From Beroe ovata (taxonomy: Eukaryota; Ctenophora; Nuda; Beroida; Beroidae), in contig CAMPET010000016.1 of assembly GCA_946803715.1 (NCBI GenBank), positions 162,877 through 177,345 of the forward strand: a DNA stretch of 14,469 nucleotides, given 5' to 3'. Positions 1 to 8,200 of the stretch are shown here, in pieces (position 1 is the stretch's first letter; the number at the start of each line of letters is the position of its first letter). The translations under genes were made by a program, and so were the position numbers. The notes under the pieces were generated by a model. It worked only from the letters and a program-made list of their open reading frames with translations, was not told the DNA's origin and searched no databases.

Positions 1-90
1 TGCGTGGTGTCTGACTGCGTGGTGTCTGACTGCGTGGTGTGTGACTGCGTGGTGTGTGACTGCGTGGTGTGTGACTGCATGGTGTCTGCT
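1..90. repeat. 15-bp minisatellite, six units, cut by window start
   Basis: Six consecutive 15-bp units of the form TGCGTGGTGTSTGAC fill the first 90 bases. Units 1-2 have C at the variable site, units 3-5 have G, and the sixth is degenerate (TGCATGGTGTCTGCT). The array probably continues to the left of the window. The unit is a multiple of three, so minus-strand frames stay open, one reading as a repeated pentapeptide (SDTTQ/SHTTQ), but nothing else suggests coding. Confidence 0.9.
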
Positions 91-262
91 GCACTCTGCT
101 TCAGAGTCGACAGCTCACTATATGGCCGGGTCACACTGCAAATATGCTAGCGCTCACTCTCAATTATCATATAGCTTGGGGCACTTTGTCATTCGACCGA
201 TTTAGAAACACTACGTCGTTGTGCATAAAATGAAGCATTTCATTCCTTTGAATAGCAGAGTA

Positions 263-418
263 TCACTCAGAGTTCACACGCTCCTTGTACTTAATCCCCC
301 CACCATGCTTCTTGTGAGGGTAACCGCGTTCAACTGGGGGATTGTAATTTGGATCGCCGCCGTTCACACGACCATTTCTGTAGTCAGCTTTGCAGTCCCT
401 GAATTTCTTTCTTGCCGC
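263..418 (-). CDS. candidate 3'-terminal coding exon, unrecognised protein
   Basis: Read on the minus strand, an AG acceptor (CT at 419-420) is followed by 51 codons and a TGA at 263-265. The peptide is hydrophilic and looks protein-like: it starts AARKKFRDCKADYRNGR, continues through GGDPNYNPPVERGYPHKKHG and ends KYKERVNSE. It is rich in Gly, Lys, Asn, Pro and Tyr, with one cysteine. The in-frame TAG just before the first codon is the acceptor itself (attag), so an intron is required; the frame implies phase 0. The sequence upstream of the acceptor is T/G/C-rich (TGTGTTTGTGTG...), which is acceptable for a polypyrimidine tract. I did not recognise the family. A chance frame cannot be excluded, and I could not place the preceding exon with confidence. 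A GTGAGC donor at 473-478 gives an upstream frame that closes after a few codons. Confidence 0.33.
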   Translation of the reverse strand, partial: AARKKFRDCKADYRNGRVNGGDPNYNPPVERGYPHKKHGGGIKYKERVNSE

Positions 419-1608
419 CTAATTCGAGAAGACGGTGACAAACACACAAACACACACAAACGCAAGACAGACGCTCACTGCATAATTTCCACAGAGTATT
501 CAGCATATTAGATTTTTGACTCGCATATAAATGTTAGCGTACTCAATGCATCCAATTCTAGCTCTATTATCGGATTCCCCTTATAGCGGTTTCTCGCAGT
601 GATCGAGTGTGTGACTACTGACTATAGCTCGTTCATTCCCTCCTCATTCATTCCCTCCTTGCTCTAGATTTATTGTCCTCCCCTCCGTTCATTCAGGCCA
701 TGATGACAATGTGATTCGTTGCGTGTGACGTCGGCGGGAGCAAGTTCATTTTCTTTCTTTACGAGACAGAATGATTATGTTTCGAGAAAGAAAACGAATC
801 ACACTCTTCAAATCTTCAATCGTACGATGCTGCTTCTAGATGAATTTGGTCGATCACTGTTTTTTCAATGAGACACATTTAGGGGTAACACTGCTAGATT
901 TTCACAGACCTAAGAATTTTCTAATGTATAAAGGTCGCAAAGGAGCATATTTACGGTGATGTATAGTGCTTGTGAAATAGCTTCATACCTCCTACCATTT
1001 TGAAAGCATATCCGCCACTTAAGCAAGGATGCTGTGTTTGTTAAAAACTCATGATGACATCGCGCTAAACCATTCCTAACATGATATGAGATACAGCATT
1101 TACCGATTATCTAGAAAAACATCGTGGACAACATGAATATTGAAATATCGGGTCATTCCTTTGTGAATCTCGTCCTGTGTCATGTGAGGAACATTTAATT
1201 GTGATACAAAACTCACATAAACTTATTTTGTAGAGTTCTCACTTATCACTTAGAACTTAGAGTCCTTACTTAGAGTTCTTACTTCATGAAACACCATCAG
1301 GGTAATTTAAGAACCACGCAGTATAATACTCACGTGTTTCATAGCCGTAACTCGGCAAAACTTTGCAAAGCTCACGTGTAAATTCCACAGCAGTATATCA
1401 ATGGGTGCAATCCTGATTCCTGATATGGGACTATTAATCACCGTATCGGCACTCAGGAGTTCAGGACAATTTGCCTAATCTGATCATATCTCGAATTAGG
1501 CGCAGTATGTAGTATCCTATTTCGTGAATTATCGCGAACACGTGTGTCTACTCATTTCCGCTCTCCTAATTTCAGTTCTGGTGTCAATTAGAGACTGTCG
1601 CTACTCCA
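419..1608. other. non-coding stretch, no gene recognised
   Basis: This is A/T-leaning DNA without a convincing coding exon on either strand. It contains a TGACGTC (CRE-like) palindrome at 726-732 and loose local duplications, such as the TTAGAGT..CTTACTT phrases near 1240-1285. A minus-strand frame at about 1333-1480, bounded by a CAC|GTGAGT donor and an ATTAG acceptor, is open for about 47 codons. That is short enough to arise by chance, and it has no recognisable motif. Confidence 0.5.
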
Positions 1609-1791
1609 TACTACACACTAGTGTACTACACTATAGTGTACTACACACTCACGCGTACTACACACTAGTGTAGTACACACTGGTGTACTACACTATAGTG
1701 TACTACGCTATAGTGTACTACACACTAACGCGTACTACACACTTTAGTGTAGTACACGCTAATGTACTACACTACACTATAGTGTACTACG
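1609..1791. repeat. palindrome-rich tandem array (TACACTATAGTGTA)
   Basis: About 180 bp are built from variants of GTACTACAC and its reverse complement. The perfect 14-bp palindrome TACACTATAGTGTA occurs at 1627-1640, 1689-1702 and 1773-1786, with further palindromes such as ACACTAGTGT (1662-1671). GCGTACTACACACT-like phrases recur with a roughly 80-bp higher-order period. The array can fold on itself at many registers (cruciform or hairpin). No coding content is evident. Confidence 0.85.
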
Positions 1792-2263
1792 CTGTCTGCT
1801 GACAGTATCCGCATTCTGTACAAGTAATTGCCACCTGCAGGCTGCAGGAGCCGTTTGTAATGCCACCTATAGCCACTAATATTGTGTGCGCTTGTCTTGT
1901 CACAGAGCATTTCAAATCTGTTCTGAACATTTCAAATCTGTCCTGAATTTTTCTTATCTGCTCCCTCTATGGTTAATTTGGAATTAAGGACTGCGTGGGG
2001 GTGGATATTGCTCACGATATTATCTCAAGTGACGTAACTTGACCACCCTCGTAAGCGATTTATTCCAACATATCTCCTAGAAGAGGGACAGTCATTATAT
2101 CTGTATCATGTAACTTTTTAAATCCGGATATTTGCCACTGTCAACTCCCCCTACCAGCTTTAGTGATGGTTGTCGCACGTGCTCCTGTCACAGAATTATG
2201 TCATTACTGAAGTAGAAGTGTTACTTCCACTTTTACCCCACTTCCATCATCATCATGTTGGCA

Positions 2264-2266
<3 letters not shown>
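1792..2266. other. non-coding stretch, no gene recognised
   Basis: No coding exon was recognised here. The phrase CATTTCAAATCTGT occurs twice near 1910-1941 as a short direct repeat. A plus-strand frame runs from here into the GT microsatellite below and owes its length to that repeat. Confidence 0.45.
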
Positions 2267-2324
<58 letters not shown>

Positions 2325-2377
2325 CCCCCCCCTCCCCCTCATCATCCCCCCCACACACACACACACACGCACACACA
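2267..2377. repeat. (GT)28 - C-tract - (CA)n compound microsatellite
   Basis: Twenty-eight uninterrupted GT dinucleotides (2267-2322) are followed by a C-rich spacer with two runs of C (about 2324-2352). An interrupted CA run follows to about 2377. The GT and CA arms are complementary, so the block is an imperfect inverted repeat with a C-rich loop. Apparent ORFs on both strands here are artefacts of the dinucleotide repeat. Confidence 0.95.
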
Positions 2378-4305
2378 CTCATTCTCTCATTGTGTGTTGT
2401 GTTGCTCTGCAGCATGTCTGCCAGATATTTTCACGTCGTACTTTAATAAATCCTGTGGTTTATCGGTCAATGACTCAACACTTTCTAGATGCTTATTTTA
2501 CTGCTGCTCACGTTTACTTTTACATGTTTTAATTATAATGAGTTAGCTATAATTAGCTCGTTATGAGTTTTACCACACAGACACTGAATTCTACAAGCTA
2601 GGAATAGTGATCTAAGTGCATGCTCTGTTGTTGAATGATAGATATCGCTAGTGTATCTCTAAACATCACTATAGTGGCCGTGGGAATCAATGTGGGAGTG
2701 AGTGGAGGAGTGAGTGGGGGAGGGGAAACCCCCAGATATTCTAGAACAATCTCCAGCTCTGTACATGTGGGAACTATGGGAGGGCGAGGGAGGGAAGCCG
2801 GGTGATATAAGAACGGGTATAAAATGTGAGATTTGATGAACTGGAGACATTCCATCGTTATTATCCCCCATAAAAGCACGCGATGTTCTGCAAGATATTT
2901 CAATTTTCTTTGGACTGCTTTGATTGCGGAAGTGGTGTTTACTGTGTTCTTGCCAAAAACATACCGGGTTCACCCTAGCTTACGTTTTCTCATTCATTCA
3001 ACGCGTCTTCATTGTATATTGAATGGAGAGAGTGCAACGCGTGTGCACAAGCTGCTCTCTGAAATAGTACGCAACGTCATCTCATTGTTTCAGAGTTCTT
3101 CTCTCAAGCACTTCTGAACCACGACCCCTGTTAAAACACACCAAATCATCGGTGAGATCATTCATTTCCAGTATCGGAAACGTCAAACACAATGAAATGT
3201 TTTCAAAACATTGTTTCGTTTCTCCATCGTCTTCAGCTTCGTTTCTAGGAATCTGTTTGTCGCATTTCATAGAATGATGCAACTTCTGTCTGATTCATTT
3301 CTATTCCTAAAGTAGCAGCGCACATTACAAACCTCTCCTTCTTTCTCCCTCATCATTCTTTCTTTCTCTCTCGTTTTTATCTCATGATATTGCACTTCAT
3401 CCTAGGTCTAATTTACTATATGCGCGTCACACTATTAACGAATATTGCGAGAGTGGGTAATGTTGCTGCTGCCTGTGTTGTAAGATGTTGCTCCTGCCTA
3501 CGTTATAAGATGTTGCTGTTATGAGGGATGTTGCTAAGATAATAGATCACAGCACAGCTATCGTACAGGTGAATTAGGATTTTCCGTACTCCGTATACGA
3601 CATACGTGTGATTGGAAGCCTTGCCACGAGCAGTAAGTAGTGACCCATGCTCGACCCTAATTCGGGGAAAATTAATTATTCGAGGGGTTGTCTAGTATAA
3701 GCCTAATTTAATCAGGTTTTATGCTGGTCTGATATGCGAGTGCCCCTCACTTTTTTGCACAATTCTATTTTTAGCCCGACAAACTTTACATAACTGCGAG
3801 CGGAGTTTATAACAACGACCATACCTGGTTTAATTCGTGTTGAATAACAAGAATATTCGGTATTTAGTATCGTGGGCATTGTTCTAAAATTAGTTTGGCT
3901 GGTATAACTCGTAGTTTCGCTATGATTTCTATATTGAATTATCTTGAGTACCTATGCCAACGCCTAGCTTCTCCAGAGTCCAAGTTGTCCTCAGAATATA
4001 ATCACTATATGTCCCTTTCTCCTCCTATTGTTGCTAGCTCCCTTTCTCGGAATCATTTGTTCTTTTGTAGTTATAACAAGAAGATTCACTCATTCTTGAG
4101 AAAATTTTTAAATGGAATTCAATCACCCCCACTTTTTACCTATTAAAGATCGCACACTCATTTGAAGAATCTCTCCGGAATTTTTATTCATTTTTCCTCC
4201 GGCATAAATAGTTCCAGCCGCTATGACGCAAAGTAATGTCAAAATGCTACCACTCCATGCTAGTTGCTACCAAGAATGTTATGATCGAATTTCTATCGCA
4301 CTTCT
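2378..4305. other. long non-coding stretch, no gene assigned
   Basis: I see no exon that I would annotate firmly. The plus strand is G-rich with GGAGTGAGT phrases at 2690-2800. A pyrimidine tract runs from 3332 to 3383. A loose tandem duplication of GATGTTGCT-type phrases lies at about 3455-3540. A short plus-strand segment at 3094-3151, between TTGTTTCAG and GGTGAGA, has good splice-like borders and one open frame (19 codons, phase 0 end). It could belong to the upstream part of the RhoGAP gene, but 19 open codons are no evidence by themselves. A frame at 3082-3282 on the minus strand looks hydrophilic and protein-like but lacks convincing splice borders. Confidence 0.4.
3332..3383 (+). repeat. 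pyrimidine tract
   Basis: About 50 bases of almost pure C/T (CCTCTCCTTCTTTCTCCCTC, then a CTTTCTTTCTCTCTCG stretch and a T-run) form a strong polypurine/polypyrimidine segment. A CCTAG follows some 20 bp downstream, but the reading frames after it give no exon that I can support. Confidence 0.7.
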
Positions 4306-4364
4306 ACAGTTGGTTTTGAAACAGTTGGTTTTGAAACAGCGGGGTTTTGAAACCCCGCTTTTTG
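4306..4364. repeat. 15-bp tandem repeat running into a perfect hairpin with T-run
   Basis: The unit ACAGTTGGTTTTGAA is present exactly twice (4306-4320, 4321-4335). A third, altered copy (4336-4351) carries a G-run. This third copy and the bases after it form a perfect hairpin: arm AGCGGGGTTT (4338-4347), loop TG, arm AAACCCCGCT (4350-4359), followed by more T. The shape resembles a bacterial intrinsic terminator, but the setting is eukaryotic and no gene leads into it, so I call it only a repeat-derived hairpin. Confidence 0.85.
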
Positions 4365-4737
4365 CCATACAGAGCCGGCATGTAATAATAGAGTTACCAT
4401 TCCCTCCTATAAATGTTTCGCTGTGTGCACATTGGGTGTGTGCACATTGAACAGGAAATAACACGTTCTTCTTGCACTTCAAACGTGCTCAATCTGCGGG
4501 CATGTGATCGTTATTTCCATGTCTTGGTCTGTAGACAGTTTTCAAGTATTTGTAGTAGAAACCTAGTAGAACCCTCCTCATGTTGTGCTTGATAAGTAGG
4601 GAACATGTCCACTTGATATATATATATACGTTAGACCAACGTCGTTGGTGTGCCACGTGCAACTTTGTAAATCCTTGTTGTTATTTGTTAGAGAATATTT
4701 CCTTGCGTTCTAACCCTGCCCTGTACCATAGTAAAAT
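4365..4737. other. non-coding stretch, no gene recognised
   Basis: No feature was recognised apart from a duplicated GTGTGCACATTG at about 4423-4449 and a short TA repeat at about 4617-4628. A pyrimidine-rich segment ending ACCATAG (to 4731) looks like a splice acceptor just before the candidate exon that follows. Confidence 0.4.
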
Positions 4738-4864
4738 ATGAGAATGAAAGACCTCATCTTCCTGACCGAAGCGTGTAATGACCTGATAACTAATAATAAG
4801 AACTTCTGGCCCAAGTATTTCACATTCCACAAGCCAAACAGCAATTCTGTGAACAAGCACTGCG
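4738..4864 (+). CDS. possible 5' exon of the RhoGAP gene (alternative start)
   Basis: An ATG with A at -3 opens 42 codons whose third positions favour C/G, as in the exons downstream. The peptide starts MRMKDLIFLTEACNDL and passes through NKNFWPKYFTFHK. A GTTAGT donor at 4865 would end it in phase 1, which fits the acceptor before 5033 (first codon completed to Asp), with a 168-bp intron of a size typical for this gene. If real, it would give a short RhoGAP isoform without PDZ and PH domains. Against it, the donor is weak, the frame is short, and the minus strand is also open here for 86 codons. I have no homology for it. Confidence 0.22.
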
Positions 4865-5032
4865 GTTAGTATGATGGAGGAGGTTAAATCTACTCCCACG
4901 GACTCTTTATTTTGATCATTGATCAGAATGAGGAGAGGCACCGTCCCTCCTCACCAACACTCACATACATATCGATAGTATCTCCACCTCGTACACAGGA
5001 TGTTCTCAATCTAACCCCCCTCCTACCCACAG

Positions 5033-5244
5033 ATTTCCCCTCATTTGGCTCCACGATTGACAAGTGTATCAAGTGTCCGGTCCACAAGCTGGTCCCGGCC
5101 GTGGTGTCCGGCTGTATACAGGAAGTTGAGGAGAGGGGCCTCCACGTGACAGGACTGTACAGATTATCGGGCAACGAGAAGGCCATACACTCTCTCATCA
5201 ATGAGATCGACAAGGAACCACGGGGAGTGGACTATAAGGCCCCG
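5033..5244 (+). CDS. RhoGAP exon 1: domain start and arginine finger
   Basis: It encodes FPSFGSTIDKC, then LVPAVVSGCIQEVEERGL and TGLYRLSGN, the helices leading to the catalytic arginine codon at 5161-5163. The acceptor CCTCCTACCCACAG is strong and leaves a phase-1 start. The frame is open further upstream, so an alternative acceptor at 4925-4926 (GATCAG) would add about 36 Ser/Pro/Thr-rich residues and make this border phase 0 like the others. The donor is G|GTGAGT at 5245. Confidence 0.88.
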
Positions 5245-8200
5245 GTGAGTAGGGGACCGGGAGTCTGGGGGTGGGGGAGTGGGAGTGGGAGTACTGAGTA
5301 GGTGGTGGGAGCAGTGCCCAGTGGGAGTGGATACTGTATTACAGTTGGAGTAGGGGTGGGGGAATGGGAGTAGGGGTGGGGGAATGGGAGGAGTGGGAGG
5401 AAGGGAATGAGAGTTGAGGATCGTAATAACCAATGGGAGATGAAGGTTTGGAGAGAAGATGTGTGTGGGAGTCTCTCTGCTTGTAATTCGTACTCTGTCG
5501 CTCATCTGTCTCTATTTCTGTAGCCGTGGACAGACATACACAACACATGTGCCGCACTGAAGCAGTTCTTCAGACGTCTAGCAGAGCCACTGGTCCCGTC
5601 CAGTCTGTATCCTGCGTTCATGGAGGCAGCACAGCTAGAGGTGGGTACTATTGTTCCCCTTCACAGACTTTGCGACTCCCTATCCACCCCCGCTAACTTC
5701 CGTCTTAGTTCTCATCCCAACTCTCACATCTCCTGTTCTTATATTATCTCCCCTCTCTCTTCCCGATACAGGACCACGACAGCAGACACGAAACTCTGAA
5801 GAACTTGGTAACCCAACTACCGGAGTGCCACCACGCCACCGCCAAGCTGCTGTTCCGCCACCTTGCTAAGGTGGCTGCTCACGCTGAAGATAACAAGGTG
5901 AGTCTGTTTTGGGTGCGCGCCGTGCTGCATGTCAGCATTGTAATTCTGCGCCGCGCGGCGAAATCGAGTCAGCGTAAATAAGGCTGGGTTACAGACTACA
6001 GACAGTGACACTCACCATGTCACATATAGTGTTAGGGAGATGTTTATAATAAATACAGGGGTTGACATCTCATAATGGGCATACCCAGCATCCTGTGTCA
6101 GTTTTTAAAAGGGCGGGGATAATTTGGGTGACTGATAACTCGAATCATCGTCATGAGCAATTACATGCTCTCAAAGCTATAACTCCCACTCTCCTTGCCC
6201 CCACCTACACATATACACACCGACTCTCTTTGATCTCCTAACAGTATGTTTATCTCTAAAACTCCTGCCTGGAATACAATATCATATCGATATTCCATAT
6301 CTGTTACCCACTGTCAATCTCAAGTCTAGGGTAGCAAGCTGCTGCTCTGGTAATCTGGTATATATGGTATATCTGGTAATCTGGTATATATGTTGGAGCC
6401 TGACTAAATCTTATCTGATATAATCTCCCTGCATATCTGCAAGTCTATCATTCATCATGACCCCACCCGCCTATTATACTATTAGCACTGCCCGAGCTTA
6501 TCGAGACTGTCCCAAACTGCAATCTGTTGCGATGCTGCCGTACCTACGAATTTATAGCTGATCGTTGAATACCCTTAATAGTTGTTTTTCATTTTGCAAA
6601 TCGTAACAGATCGTTGAGTACTGACATCACGTCCTGTCTTCCCTCAGATGCACACTTACAACCTCGCCATTATCTTTGGACCGACAGTTATCAGATCACA
6701 GAACAGCGATATGGTGTCACTGGTGGCAGATATGTCAAACCAGTACAAAGTGGTGGAGTGTCTCATCACCAAGGTAAACAGAGTTTTGTGACACAATGTG
6801 ACATTTCTTTAGCATGTGTTTAGTGACACCCTGTTCTAAAGTGACACCTGCACTGATACTATGGTAACATCTTTAATGTTTATATGGACAAACCGCTGTA
6901 AATTGACTATTTTGTTTGATGTTTCTGTGATTGCCTTGTATCGTAAGGAATGATGTAATGGTATTGCCATGGTAACGTCACGCCCAAATGGAACTGTCCG
7001 TCTATGGAACTGTCCGTCTAGTGTTCACTGTGGTTTTTGCAGACGGCCAATGGATGAGATCATGCATGATAATATCCGCAAAACAGTAGACACATCTGTA
7101 CTATGCCACGTCTATACTCTTTGTCTCAAGTTGAAGTAGTGAGTGAATTCCGTAACAGACAGTAAACACGTAATGAGGCTTGCCTGTCAATCTTTCCACA
7201 TCAGACTGACAGATATTGCGGCTTTTCTGCCTCATTATGGGTGTAGTGTAGGGTTACCCACACTCCGGCCAATTAACTAGGCTGACCACTTAACAAGGGG
7301 TAATCAATTAATTTTTATGCCTAACAATGCACTTATTGCCTGTTCAGCGTTGACCCTTGTTTCCTCCAGATATGTTCTCTGTCAAGAGTATTGTTGTGTT
7401 GTTTGAACCTCGCAATTCCCATGCCCCCCTCAGTTGATATGCTGTGTTGATAGAATACTCAGCACCCACTCACTGTCAAAAACTGTCCCACTATTGCATG
7501 ATCGAGTCCACAATTGTGTTTTCCCAGTCTGAAATCAACAGCCAATAACTGAATCTGATGTCCTCAATTCCTATTGGTCCGATATATTTCACACACTCGG
7601 TTCCTACTGGTCTGATAACTCGCATTACTAACCGCACATACTTTCACACACATATACTGTAACAAAGACATGACTACGTTAGCAAGTACTTTACTAACGT
7701 ACTGTATGATTTGCTGTTGGAACTAGCTTGCTGAATGTTTCAGTATACGCGAAATTCGCACACTCCTTGCTCATACTGTGCAATCTCATTTGTTCTGAAT
7801 CGTGTATCGTGTTATTTGATAACAGCCGACACATTCCGTCAATTTCTATGAGAATTTTCTCATTTTAGCAACTCTTATTGTACCGTTTCTCATTACAGTT
7901 TAGCTACATATTTGACGAGGAGCAAGTTGCTGCTGACACCACTCCCGCTGCTATCACTCATCCGGTTGACACCACTGCTGACACCAGGACTTCTCCACCA
8001 CAGCTTGACGCGCAGCTGATACCGGAAACAGAATCAGACTCCAGATCTCCCGACTCATCCGACACAAACCAAATGGTGAGTTGTCCAACAGGCAACAACA
8101 CAGGGCTGATAAGACGGAATATTGAGTAACTAAATACTTGAGTATTCGCTCATGCTGAGATAAGTTAATGAAGTTATCTGGTCCCCCTTGTTTCCCAATT

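Noticed and set aside
2170-2546. Overlapping ORFs on both strands through the GT/CA block
   Set aside because: Their length comes from the dinucleotide repeat, which cannot form stop codons; the peptides are CVCVCV and THTHTH.
2635-2805. Plus-strand 57-codon frame with Gly-rich end
   Set aside because: It reflects GGAGTGAGT-type G-rich repeats; no domain and no splice logic.
3094-3151. Possible small plus-strand exon between TTGTTTCAG and GGTGAGA
   Set aside because: Splice borders are good, but 19 open codons are expected by chance. Its phase-0 end fits only the alternative acceptor at 4925-4926, not the stronger one before 5033.
3082-3282. Minus-strand 66-codon hydrophilic frame
   Set aside because: It looks protein-like, but the possible acceptor has no pyrimidine tract and no family is recognised.
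3563-3628. Possible exon ending at a GTAAGT donor (GAGCA|GTAAGT)
   Set aside because: The frame is open for only about 20 codons and its phase-2 end does not fit the next RhoGAP exon.
4338-4364. Rho-independent terminator
   Set aside because: The shape fits, but the window is eukaryotic and no transcription unit ends there.
4681-4941. 86-codon minus-strand frame
   Set aside because: No motif, and its bases are equally readable on the plus strand. Kept only as a caution against the candidate exon at 4738-4864.
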